Source of the DNA: Prochlorococcus sp. AG-402-K04
GTDB lineage: Bacteria > Cyanobacteriota > Cyanobacteriia > PCC-6307 > Cyanobiaceae
DNA: 64,000 nucleotides
Reading direction: 5' to 3'
Assembly (NCBI GenBank): GCA_003216895.1
Contig: QCID01000002.1
Span: 1-64,000 of the forward strand
Positions 14,718 to 21,146 of this stretch are shown in pieces. Both the position numbers and the translations under genes were made by a program. The notes beneath the pieces are model-generated. The model made no database searches. It saw only the letters and a program-made list of their open reading frames with translations, and was not told the origin of the DNA. Position 1 is the first letter of the stretch. Each line of letters opens with the position of its first letter.

Positions 14718-14898
14718 GAAGGGAAAAGATTGAACATTCCACCCCTTGGGTTCTCAGAAAAAGTGCAGGCCTAATGAACTTTTTTTGAATTTGCGAAGAG
14801 AGGACAGGATTTCGACGACCGTCCCCCGATCTGGCTTGATGATGCTTCCGTATTACGCCATCAACTTGGGCTTAGTTTAAAAAGAACTATTCCTGACC

Positions 14899-14954
14899 TG
14901 ATGTTCGGTTGAGGTAGTGCTTCCCTACTCCCATCCAATAAAAAGAAGGATTAG
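14899..14954 (+). promoter_or_regulatory. Structured leader element, copy 2
   Basis: TGATGTTCGGTTGAGGTAGT core with GTAG/CTAC hairpin (14914-14928). The alternative pairing here uses ATCC (14933-14936) with GGAT (14948-14951) plus CTA with TAG, different bases from copies 1 and 3 but the same place. It lies 26 bases before the CxxC microprotein start. Confidence 0.55.
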
Positions 14955-14980
14955 ACCAAAGGTGTAAGAAAGTAGGCTTT

Positions 14981-15070
14981 ATGAGACTATTCACTCCCTT
15001 CACCATCCCTAAAAAGGAAAACTGCGATCTTTGCAGGATTAAAAGGAATAATCAGAAGAGGGGCAAATAG
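14981..15070 (+). CDS. CxxC microprotein, 29 residues, copy 2
   Basis: Begins MRLFTPFTIPKKENCDLCRI and ends with a basic KRGK. Between this copy and copy 1 most changes are synonymous or conservative (Lys/Arg, Ile/Val), which supports translation. The ribosome binding site (AGTAGGC) is weaker than in copies 1 and 3. It ends in a terminator hairpin shared with the 3' end of the opposing DUF3104 gene. Confidence 0.6.
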   Translation: MRLFTPFTIPKKENCDLCRIKRNNQKRGK

Positions 15071-15082
15071 CCTCTCTTTTTT
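15055..15082 (+). terminator. Rho-independent terminator after microprotein copy 2
   Basis: AGAGG / CCTCT stem followed by CTTTTTT; the same structure as 7546-7573. The T-run abuts the stop codon of the opposing DUF3104 gene. Confidence 0.7.
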
Positions 15083-15347
15083 ATTGCTGCTGCTGTTGTT
15101 GCTGCTGAATTTGCTCGTAGAAAGTAGAAGGCTTTTTTATTGTTGTCCGATATTCGGCAACTATCTCGGTAACTTCCTCACCATGAATCCAGCGGATCTC
15201 TCCAGAATCTACGTTGGCAATTTGGAAGAGTGAGGGTGCATCAGGATCACGAGAGCCGCCAACAAAAGTAAGAACTTTTCCAATTTGGTCCTTTTCATAT
15301 AGAACAGCGTCACCCGGTCTGACTTTTAAAAATAGAGGCTCATCCAT
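15081..15347 (-). CDS. DUF3104-family protein, 88 residues, polyglutamine tail (copy 2)
   Basis: Near-identical to 11780-12046 from MDEPLFLKVRPGDAVLYEKD onward; it ends in eight consecutive Gln encoded by CAG/CAA repeats. The frame stays open for 40 more codons to a GTG at 15467, but that extension lies in DNA homologous to the flank of tRNA-Pro, so the ATG at 15347 is preferred. It converges with the CxxC microprotein. It lies immediately inside the tRNA-fragment boundary at 15475. Function unknown. Confidence 0.75.
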   Translation of the reverse strand: MDEPLFLKVRPGDAVLYEKDQIGKVLTFVGGSRDPDAPSLFQIANVDSGEIRWIHGEEVTEIVAEYRTTIKKPSTFYEQIQQQQQQQQ

Positions 15348-15474
15348 AAGTTCATTTTGTCCAAATTCATCAACCAATGGAAGTATCCCTTTTGACCAAT
15401 TTTCCAAGTCTGTTAAATCCATTATTTCCAGTGGTTTTAAGTAATCTTTGGGCACTTTTTTGGGCACCTCTAAA

Positions 15475-15546
15475 AATAAGCATTAAAAAAGACAGGCTGG
15501 GAAACCTGTGGGGCGACAGGATTCGAACGTGCGACCTAGTGCTCCC
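15475..15546 (-). other. Attachment-site remnant: tRNA-Pro 3' fragment plus its terminator
   Basis: 15475-15509 (AATAAGCATTAAAAAAGACA onward) is identical to 23125-23159, the terminator flank of tRNA-Pro, and 15510-15546 matches the 3' 37 bases of the tRNA with one mismatch. Twelve bases between tRNA and hairpin are missing here. The match ends at the anticodon arm (TGCTCCC), the same point where the 5' fragment at 24231 begins. This is the expected scar of recombinase-mediated insertion into the tRNA. Confidence 0.9.
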
Positions 15547-15704
15547 TAATCACTTGGTCTCTGCAAAGCTATTAATAACTTCTCAGCCATAACACTTGAT
15601 TTAGCAATATATAGAGATCCATATCAACCCAGAATAATCCATTAAGTATTGACTTTTTCCCACAACTTTCCCACAATAAAAGGAACAAGCGACCAAGTGC
15701 TTTT

Positions 15705-15923
15705 TTGACTGAAAAATGGCAACCGACTCAAGATCAGCAAACAGGTCCAATATCACGGGTCTTTGATTTCTTCACTGAAGAATTAAACGAATTACAGGAA
15801 GAATTGGATTGTCCTGATGAATTTATTTATGACTTCTTAGAAGTAATTAGAAATCGATGGTCACCAGATAGCTGCCACGCAAAAGCAAGACAAAACAAAA
15901 GAGATAACCCAGATGCCTATTAA
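15705..15923 (+). CDS. Small acidic protein coupled to the integrase, 72 residues
   Basis: Starts at TTG (no ATG in frame) and reads MTEKWQPTQDQQTGPISRVF, then a Glu-rich helix and a VIRNRWSPDSCHAKARQNK tail. It overlaps the recombinase start by 11 bases, so the two are coupled and it may be a recombination accessory or control protein. No family recognised. It lies between the tRNA fragment and the integrase. Confidence 0.6.
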   Translation: MTEKWQPTQDQQTGPISRVFDFFTEELNELQEELDCPDEFIYDFLEVIRNRWSPDSCHAKARQNKRDNPDAY

Positions 15924-17145
15924 GAAAGAAACTGAACCTTGGGTTATTAATTTCAGGCAGCTTCTAAAAGATTCGCTGCATCCTGGTGCTCAATGGTTTG
16001 TTTCTAATAGTCGAGGTCAGATGAGGTTAGAGATTAGAGAAGAAGGTCATAAGCAATCAAGGATCTTACCTTTTGAGTGGAACCAAAAAGCTGCTGCAAA
16101 AGCATTACCAAGGATCCAACAAATATATAAAAACTACATTCAAGCAAAAGGACAAAAAACACTCAGTCAAGCCTGTGAGATTACAGAAGTATCAAGTTCT
16201 AGGCATCAGATCGATTGGGATGGACTTATAGATGAGTTCAGGAAATTCGTGCCTAACGCAAGTGAGAAGACTTGGAGCAAAAGTTATTTACCAGTTTTAA
16301 ATAGAGCAGGTTTATTAATTCAGAAATCAAAAGGGAAACCTCATAATGGGGAAGAACTGATGATGAAATCACTTAACAAAAAAGGATGGGAACAAGGGAA
16401 AAGATCTAGACAGATTGCAAGAAGATCGCTAACTGCATTTCTTAATTGGGCTGTATTACGTGGAAAGTTAATTGCTGATTATGCTCCACCAGCTCATATT
16501 CCAGAGACAAGAAAAGCTAAGGCCATTGGATATGCAATTTCAGACGAACAAATTCTTGGACTTCTTAATTCAATACCTGAAGGTATACATGCCGCAGAAA
16601 TAAAAACCTATAACTCATGGAGATTTGCCATTCAACTTTGTAGTGTATATGGATTAAGACCTGAAGAGCTAAGACATCTATCAATCAAGGAAGGTTCCCA
16701 GGGAAAAGAGCTATGGACCATTTATCAAAAAAGCAAAGGAGGAAAAAAAGGAGAAAAGACTGAGCCAAGACAATTACATCCTTTGTTAATCAAAGATCCT
16801 GATGGAAAATCAATAGATTGGAACCTACAGAACAGAATTGAGATAGGAGAAAAGCTTCCACCGTTAGGTCAACTTGGGCATGGCGGTGAAGCATTAGGAA
16901 CATTCCTCAAACGACGTAAGCATTGGCAATCATTAAGGTCTTTAGCTACAGCAACTGGAGAAGTATTAAAGCCTTATGCCTTTAGACATCGTTATGCAAA
17001 AGAGTCTCATGCAGAAGGTTTCCCAATGGCCAATATCTGCAAAGCGATGGGTCACACCATCGAAGTTCATTTAGGAAACTACGCAAGATTCACACCTGAT
17101 GGAACAGCTGATCTGTATGCCAAGCGCAACGCGAGGGTCGCTTAA
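15913..17145 (+). CDS. Tyrosine recombinase (integrase) of a tRNA-targeting element
   Basis: A 410-residue site-specific recombinase. The N-terminal half (to about 190) is the DNA-binding region. The catalytic half shows the first Arg in YGLRPEELRHL, Lys-rich KGGKKGEKTEPRQLHP, HxxR in YAFRHRYAK and the His/Tyr end in MGHTIEVHLGNYARF, so all catalytic residues appear present. It starts about 370 bases from the tRNA-Pro 3' fragment, the normal place for an integrase acting on that tRNA. A decayed homologue is at 7752-8916. The arrangement fits tycheposon-type elements of Prochlorococcus. Confidence 0.92.
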   Translation: MPIKKETEPWVINFRQLLKDSLHPGAQWFVSNSRGQMRLEIREEGHKQSRILPFEWNQKAAAKALPRIQQIYKNYIQAKGQKTLSQACEITEVSSSRHQIDWDGLIDEFRKFVPNASEKTWSKSYLPVLNRAGLLIQKSKGKPHNGEELMMKSLNKKGWEQGKRSRQIARRSLTAFLNWAVLRGKLIADYAPPAHIPETRKAKAIGYAISDEQILGLLNSIPEGIHAAEIKTYNSWRFAIQLCSVYGLRPEELRHLSIKEGSQGKELWTIYQKSKGGKKGEKTEPRQLHPLLIKDPDGKSIDWNLQNRIEIGEKLPPLGQLGHGGEALGTFLKRRKHWQSLRSLATATGEVLKPYAFRHRYAKESHAEGFPMANICKAMGHTIEVHLGNYARFTPDGTADLYAKRNARVA

Positions 17146-17147
17146 AT

Positions 17148-17294
17148 ATGGAAAAAAGACTCAACTCTCTCAAATACTTTGCTCCTCTAGTTCAGATGGC
17201 CCTGTGCCCTGTGACTATTCTGTTTTTATGGACTGTGTTTACAGGTCCTGAAGTAATCCCTGAAGTAAATGAAGAATTAGTTCGCAAGGAATAG
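17148..17294 (+). CDS. Small membrane protein downstream of the integrase, 48 residues
   Basis: The ATG lies two bases after the integrase stop. The peptide begins MEKRLNSLKYFAPLVQMALC and continues through PVTILFLWTVFTG (one membrane helix), ending in an acidic PEVNEELVRKE tail. Tight spacing suggests co-transcription with the recombinase. Unknown function. Confidence 0.5.
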   Translation: MEKRLNSLKYFAPLVQMALCPVTILFLWTVFTGPEVIPEVNEELVRKE

Positions 17295-17407
17295 ACAAAG
17301 GTCTAATGTTTACATCTCATCAAGTTTGACATGATAGACGTATGAAAAGTTTGTTTAGTTATGCCATAGCATTTCTATCTATAAGAATAAAAGTAAGTTC
17401 TTTAAAA

Positions 17408-17436
17408 CTGAAGTTCGGTCGAAGTAGGGCTTTCCA
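17408..17436 (+). repeat. Fragment of the structured leader element
   Basis: AAGTTCGGTCGAAGTAGGGC followed by TTTCC resembles the core of the leader copies, without a clear second hairpin or CxxC frame. It is probably a decayed copy. The surrounding 17295-17563 has no supported gene. Confidence 0.35.
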
Positions 17437-17563
17437 ATCTTTTCTAAACCACTTTAGTAATAACTAAGCAACTTTTTTTACATGCTGGGCAAATTGAGTA
17501 ATTTTCTCGATTCACAAATGATTATCGTTTCGACATCGTATTAAAACTATTCCTACTTCGACT

Positions 17564-17728
17564 ATGGGTTCATTACCAAAAGATACGCATAAATATGCTT
17601 TCGCAATGGTTGAAGCAGCAAGGATAATGCCAGCGGATAGAGCAGAGAAACTAGATCACATAAAGCAATTAAGATTCAATGTTCAATTAAAGAATTTAAG
17701 AAAAAGAATCAACAGAAGAATCACTTAG
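17564..17728 (+). CDS. Small basic protein, 54 residues
   Basis: Begins MGSLPKDTHKYAFAMVEAAR and ends in a strongly basic helix (LRKRINRRIT). The composition suggests a nucleic-acid-binding peptide, but no family is recognised. It stands alone between the integrase region and the microgene cluster. Confidence 0.4.
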   Translation: MGSLPKDTHKYAFAMVEAARIMPADRAEKLDHIKQLRFNVQLKNLRKRINRRIT

Positions 17729-17921
17729 AAGTGAACTTTTGTACGAAGACTATGTCTATTTTGACAAAGGATAATTAGTAGACTTTTTTCTATTACTTAA
17801 CTCAGTAGGTATATGTGGATAAGCTTTGATGTTTCTCCTTAAGCCATTACGCCTGAATAAGCAATGGCTGTGAATATCGTTATCTTTGAAATCAAAAAGA
17901 ACTGTATACGCTTATTCACTT

Positions 17922-18065
17922 TTAGGACATTGGATGGAATAAAAGATCTGGAAAAAAGTAATTAAAAATAATGATGTTGGTAGCTGTAATCGACATATAA
18001 ATTGTTGCAACAACTGGGGCTGATCTAATCCATTTAGTTCGAAATATCTTGAATAACGATTTCAT
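17922..18065 (-). CDS. PsaJ-like photosystem I subunit, 47 residues, island copy
   Basis: Begins [20 protein letters not shown] and ends [14 protein letters not shown]. The SAPVVA start of the helix, the ITA and the [10 protein letters not shown] end are characteristic of PsaJ, a single-span subunit of photosystem I. PsaJ normally sits beside psaF; here it is last in a run of unknown small genes in an island, so it is likely a second copy. Where PsaJ usually has Glu before FNRF, this copy has Ile, and the Arg is Tyr; the His near the C-terminus is kept. It starts seven bases after the SVIV-family gene. Confidence 0.75.
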   Translation of the reverse strand: MKSLFKIFRTKWIRSAPVVATIYMSITATNIIIFNYFFPDLLFHPMS

Positions 18066-18071
18066 AATCTT

Positions 18072-18185
18072 TTAAACGATTACAGAGGAACCAACTTGAA
18101 ATGCACCAGCAAGTAAAAGTAATGCGGGCAGATTCCAAAGAATCAAAACTTTTAAAGCAGTAGATTTATAACTTGCAGCAGTCAT
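18072..18185 (-). CDS. SVIV-family membrane microprotein, 37 residues, copy 3
   Basis: Begins MTAASYKSTALKVLILWNLP, one hydrophobic helix, and ends GSSVIV. Related to 10318-10428 and 19311-19421, the most diverged of the three. It lies seven bases before the PsaJ-like gene, so it is probably co-translated with it. Unknown function. Confidence 0.6.
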   Translation of the reverse strand: MTAASYKSTALKVLILWNLPALLLLAGAFQVGSSVIV

Positions 18186-18319
18186 TTCTGATAAGTGGAG
18201 AGAATGTTTTTCAGTGAAACTCAGACCAGAATCACTGATGAATTGAATCTAAAAGCTGCATTCTTTTTTTGTGATTAGATCGGAGTAGGGCTAACCGTTG
18301 AATAAATTCTTCTTATGAA

Positions 18320-18460
18320 TCAAAATGTTCCTTGGAACTCAGGAAAAGTCATCCCATCTCCATCATTGTCATCATCATCATCAAAACCAGAGATTAAAAC
18401 CCATATACCACCAAGAGCAAGCAAAGCTGCTGCACAAATTACAATTACTTGGCTTGGCAT
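18320..18460 (-). CDS. Single-span membrane protein with polyaspartate stretch, 46 residues
   Basis: Begins MPSQVIVICAAALLALGGIW, a membrane helix, then SGFDDDDDNDGDG and FPEFQGTF. The opposite strand is also open, but this frame has a coherent membrane-plus-acidic layout. It lies 13 bases after the preceding gene of the cluster. The Asp run could bind cations. Unknown function. Confidence 0.55.
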   Translation of the reverse strand: MPSQVIVICAAALLALGGIWVLISGFDDDDDNDGDGMTFPEFQGTF

Positions 18461-18473
18461 TTTTAGATTTTGT

Positions 18474-18626
18474 TTAGTAGGTGTTTAAGTCGAATTTTGA
18501 TTCAGTAGCCTTAACTGGAATTGGATTATTTGCTAAAGAATCATCTCCTGAGGAGGCTTGAAAAATAACTCCAGCCCCACCTATCAATAAAACTGAGAAC
18601 ATGATTGCGTGATATGCAGTAAACAT
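18474..18626 (-). CDS. Small membrane-anchored protein, 50 residues
   Basis: Begins MFTAYHAIMFSVLLIGGAGV with one hydrophobic segment, then QASSGDDSLANNPIPVK and ESKFDLNTY. Could be a signal anchor or an exported peptide. In the minus-strand microgene cluster; unknown family. Confidence 0.55.
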   Translation of the reverse strand: MFTAYHAIMFSVLLIGGAGVIFQASSGDDSLANNPIPVKATESKFDLNTY

Positions 18627-18711
18627 TTTCTAAATACTATGTTTATAAAAATCTAGTCAATTGAGATATAGCAGTGATGTAGTACAAAGCGAATGTTTTT
18701 GGGGTGTTTCT

Positions 18712-18743
18712 GCTACTACTGCTAGGCGGTGGTCAATTGCTTA
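18712..18743. repeat. 32-nt repeat, copy C
   Basis: GCTACTACTGCTAGGCGGTG onward. It overlaps the true stop codon of the frameshifted gene 18741-18970. See 7230-7261 and 14416-14447. Confidence 0.45.
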
Positions 18744-18970
18744 GTTCTTATCCTTTGATTGATTTGAGGCATTATCAAGAAACTCGACAAACTCTTTTTG
18801 TTTAGGAGTAAGTTTCTGTTGTTTTTGGTCTTCTTGTTCCCACGCTTGAAATTGAAATAAAATATTGCGGCTAACGCTACTAAAATCGAAAGAAGTCCAG
18901 CCCAACCCCAAAATTTATGTTCAGTCAAAAGATTAGTTAATGATGACTGTTCTACATATCGTGCATTCAT
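18741..18970 (-). pseudogene. Membrane protein gene with a frameshift in the cluster
   Basis: The frame from the ATG at 18970 reads MNARYVEQSSLTNLLTEHKF and a membrane helix (WGWAGLLSILVALAA), then turns basic and unlike protein. The +1 frame from near the end of the helix gives FQFQAWEQEDQKQQKLTPKQ and a KEFVEFLDNAS end stopping at 18741, clearly the original C-terminus. Upstream of the ATG the frame is open for about 30 codons (ADPWLGRIQSE) without a normal start, so the N-terminus may also be damaged. Sequencing error is possible. Confidence 0.6.
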
Positions 18971-19061
18971 TTCGCTTTGAATACGCCCAAGCCATGGGTC
19001 AGCAGTAATTAAAAAATTTCCAATTAGATCATTAATCGCATCAACAGTAGGTTGAGAAAAG

Positions 19062-19181
19062 TTAGAGTTTCACCAAGTAGGAAATAAAAAACCAAGCGGC
19101 AAAAATAATTTTTCCCAAAATGAGAAATGGAACAAACTTAAAAGCCTTCTTTTCGAATGCTGCCTTATCAGCTGAAGTCAT
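19062..19181 (-). CDS. Single-span membrane protein, 39 residues
   Basis: Begins MTSADKAAFEKKAFKFVPFL and continues through ILGKIIFAAWFFISYL. One membrane helix preceded by a charged N-terminus. Its start overlaps the end of the 44-residue gene by 14 bases, indicating coupling. Unknown function. Confidence 0.55.
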   Translation of the reverse strand: MTSADKAAFEKKAFKFVPFLILGKIIFAAWFFISYLVKL

Positions 19182-19302
19182 AAGAAAGAAGCAAATGTAT
19201 TTCTAGCGGGGTTAAATCACTATTTTCTATTCCCCAAAGTTTTCCCTTGTCTGAAGCTTCAAGAATAGATTCGTAAAAATCAGGTGAAAAATTTTTAGGC
19301 AT
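19168..19302 (-). CDS. Small soluble protein, 44 residues
   Basis: Begins MPKNFSPDFYESILEASDKG and includes LWGIENSDLTPLEIHLLL. Acidic and soluble, the only clearly non-membrane product in the cluster. It lies eight bases after the SVIV peptide and overlaps the next gene. Unknown family. Confidence 0.55.
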   Translation of the reverse strand: MPKNFSPDFYESILEASDKGKLWGIENSDLTPLEIHLLLSYDFS

Positions 19303-19310
19303 TGCGCTAT

Positions 19311-19421
19311 TTAAACGATTACAGAAGTAGAGACATCAAATGAACCTGATGCAAGGATTAGCGCAGGGATACAAAAAAGAACTAGGAACTTCGCTGCTGA
19401 AGAATTATTGATTGAAGTCAT
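19311..19421 (-). CDS. SVIV-family membrane microprotein, 36 residues, copy 2
   Basis: Begins MTSINNSSAAKFLVLFCIPA and ends STSVIV; near-identical in layout to 10318-10428. It is the first gene of the eight-gene minus-strand cluster ending in the PsaJ-like gene. The two close copies differ at many third positions, supporting protein-level selection. Confidence 0.6.
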   Translation of the reverse strand: MTSINNSSAAKFLVLFCIPALILASGSFDVSTSVIV

Positions 19422-19509
19422 TACGGTATGGGGTGAAATTTTTCGGTGAGACAGGGGTTGAACATTCCATTCACCGGTGCGGTAAATATAAAAAATACTC
19501 TTGAAGTAA

Positions 19510-19570
19510 TGATGTTCGGTTGGGGTAGTGCTTCCCTACTCCCATCCAATAAAAAAAGGATTAACAAGTA
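19510..19570 (+). promoter_or_regulatory. Structured leader element, copy 4
   Basis: TGATGTTCGGTTGGGGTAGT core, GTAG/CTAC hairpin, then ATCC with GGAT and an outer CTAC with GTAG. No CxxC microprotein follows. A GTG-initiated frame of 52 residues (19528-19686), containing YLDLHPRGNSPLDQYLKGIL, overlaps it and may be the tail of a truncated gene. Confidence 0.5.
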
Positions 19571-19793
19571 GAAAATACCTTGATTTACATCCACGAGGTA
19601 ACTCACCATTAGATCAATATCTCAAAGGAATCTTGCAATGGCGTCCAAGTAATCCGATTAGAAAGATGAAATATATGGACGCTTAGGTTAATTGTCTACA
19701 AGTTTGAGAGGTTTACGCTAAACAACAAACCACCCTTCCGATAACTCACAGCAGTTTTTCCTACAAAGAACCTATATAACCGCAATAGACGTT

Positions 19794-20045
19794 TTACTTA
19801 CCTTTTAAGCAAATACCGCTGATGCTTTGCTGGCTAATTTTTGTCCAGTTCTTCCAATTTTCTCTGGCTACTACTTTGGCATTTGCGGCATTGCATTCTG
19901 CCTCTGAAGTCGTAGGAATCTTCCAGCTATAACTTCTTCCTTTAGTACCTTCAGCAGCTTTAATAACAAGCCACCATGTCTCAGAATTAGCAGCGATAGG
20001 GGAGAGAAGCCCAGCGGTTAGGGCAAGTAGTAAAAAGCGTTTCAT
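19794..20045 (-). CDS. Small secreted protein, 83 residues
   Basis: Begins MKRFLLLALTAGLLSPIAAN, a Sec signal peptide, then ETWWLVIKAAEGTKGRSYSW and a C-terminal Cys. The first 15 residues are identical to those of the gene upstream and the DNA is nearly identical too, while the mature parts differ. The ATG overlaps the upstream stop (ATGA). Possibly a small periplasmic protein with a disulfide (two Cys). Unknown family. Confidence 0.65.
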   Translation of the reverse strand: MKRFLLLALTAGLLSPIAANSETWWLVIKAAEGTKGRSYSWKIPTTSEAECNAANAKVVARENWKNWTKISQQSISGICLKGK

Positions 20046-20386
20046 GGACATAGATCGATGTAATCATTTGAAGAGGCCACAGAAATATCTACATCGTTAT
20101 CCGCTAAAAGTTGGATTAATTCTTCATGAAGAAGTAAATCAACCCATACTATTTTCCCATCTCTTTGATGAATTTGGGCTCTTCTGCTTGATGGTGCGAT
20201 AATTACTCTGCTCACCTGCTTTTGTTGAACAGCTTCAATAAATTGGCTATATCTTATCTTGCATTTTTCAATAGCCTCTTCAATAACCTGTTGTTTTTTT
20301 GACTGGAGCCTTTTGTATGAAGAGTAATAACCACCACAAGAGGAAAGAAGCCCTGCGGTTAGGGCGAGTAGTAAAAAGCGTTTCAT
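20042..20386 (-). CDS. Lipoprotein resembling the FtsH extracytoplasmic domain, 114 residues
   Basis: Begins MKRFLLLALTAGLLSSCGGY with a LSSC lipobox, so it should be lipid-anchored at residue 17. The mature part, from about residue 46, has YSQFIEAVQQKQVSRVIIAP, then a beta strand with RAQIHQRDG and ELIQLLADNDVDISV. That is the layout of the N-terminal periplasmic domain of FtsH proteases, without membrane helices, AAA or protease domains. It might modulate FtsH, or be a free-standing relic domain. Overlaps the next gene by four bases. Confidence 0.65.
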   Translation of the reverse strand: MKRFLLLALTAGLLSSCGGYYSSYKRLQSKKQQVIEEAIEKCKIRYSQFIEAVQQKQVSRVIIAPSSRRAQIHQRDGKIVWVDLLLHEELIQLLADNDVDISVASSNDYIDLCP

Positions 20387-20695
20387 TTAGAACTTCATAA
20401 ATTCGCAGCCAGAAGACAAACCTTCGTTCCAACCAACAAAAAATTCAGGCCAATTCTTATTTGAATGTCTAAGTAACCAAGTAGAAGAAAAATCTTTAGC
20501 AATTCTCTTCTTTATTTTTCCATAGCTATATAAATTGCAAATCATTGCAGCTGATCCATAGCCATGTCCATATGTCATGACTTCATGCTTGTCTAAATTA
20601 TAAATGTAATAATCTATAGGATCAAAATGATCATTGCCATAAACGAAAGTTGGCATTGCAAGTGCAGCGAGTAAAGGAAGTAGTAAACGTTTCAT
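20387..20695 (-). CDS. Small secreted protein, 102 residues
   Basis: Begins MKRLLLPLLAALAMPTFVYG, a signal peptide, then NDHFDPIDYYIYNLDKHEVM and a Gly/Tyr-rich segment (TYGHGYGSAAMIC), ending in SSGCEFMKF. Two Cys could form a disulfide. First of three adjacent exported proteins sharing a MKR(F/L)LL start. Unknown family. Confidence 0.6.
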   Translation of the reverse strand: MKRLLLPLLAALAMPTFVYGNDHFDPIDYYIYNLDKHEVMTYGHGYGSAAMICNLYSYGKIKKRIAKDFSSTWLLRHSNKNWPEFFVGWNEGLSSGCEFMKF

Positions 20696-20776
20696 AATTT
20701 CTTTTTTTACCTTTCTAGCTGATCTAGTTCAACTCATCTTCTTGCTGTAAACAAAGTTATGCTGATATTTCTGGAG

Positions 20777-20950
20777 TCATTCCAATTTCATACCAGATCT
20801 ATCAGGGAAACCAGCTTCGGCCCATTCCTCATATAAATCACTCAGTCTTTCGCCTTCTGTTGTCACGCTGCAGAGTTGGTGGTGCGAGGTTGGCCGTAGC
20901 GTTAAAGGGTAAGTAGGTTTCTCCATCACTTGCTTGCCCTCTAACACCAT
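20777..20950 (-). CDS. Small soluble protein, 57 (or 49) residues
   Basis: Reads EKPTYPLTLRPTSHHQLCSV and then GERLSDLYEEWAEAGFPDRS. The first ATG (20950) overlaps the upstream stop by one base (TAATG); a second in-frame ATG at 20926 would give 49 residues. Sequence looks protein-like with a well-formed helix at the end. Unknown function. Confidence 0.45.
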   Translation of the reverse strand: MVLEGKQVMEKPTYPLTLRPTSHHQLCSVTTEGERLSDLYEEWAEAGFPDRSGMKLE

Positions 20951-21114
20951 TAACAACCACTAACGCATTCGATTTTTATGGGTGTTGCGTACAGCACACC
21001 GTCTACATACATTTTCGTTGATGCTTTTGCGATGAATGGCAAAGTGAAAATGCTAATTGCCAAAGCAAATGTGGCAGCAGGTTGAGCAAGTCTTACAAGA
21101 GTTTCTTTATCCAT
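20950..21114 (-). CDS. Small exported or membrane protein, 54 residues
   Basis: Begins MDKETLVRLAQPAATFALAI and continues SIFTLPFIAKAS, a signal peptide or anchor, then MYVDGVLYATPIKIECVSGC with two Cys near the end. Coupled to the downstream small gene. Unknown family. Confidence 0.5.
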   Translation of the reverse strand: MDKETLVRLAQPAATFALAISIFTLPFIAKASTKMYVDGVLYATPIKIECVSGC

Positions 21115-21146
21115 TAAAAGATTGTTTCTATCTTCATTATTAGCAA

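Noticed and set aside
14790-14875. tRNA-like segment (CAGGATTTCGACGACCG to CATCAACTTGG)
   Set aside because: It resembles the 3' end and D-arm of a minus-strand tRNA but no consistent acceptor or anticodon stem could be drawn. A covariance search would decide; it may be a worn-out tRNA.
17337-17462. 41-residue frame across the leader fragment
   Set aside because: Low-complexity basic sequence spanning a repeat element; no second copy keeps the frame.
18314-18484. Plus-strand 56-residue frame opposite the polyaspartate protein
   Set aside because: It begins with serine repeats that are just the complement of the GAT run; the minus-strand frame gives a coherent membrane protein in a same-strand cluster.
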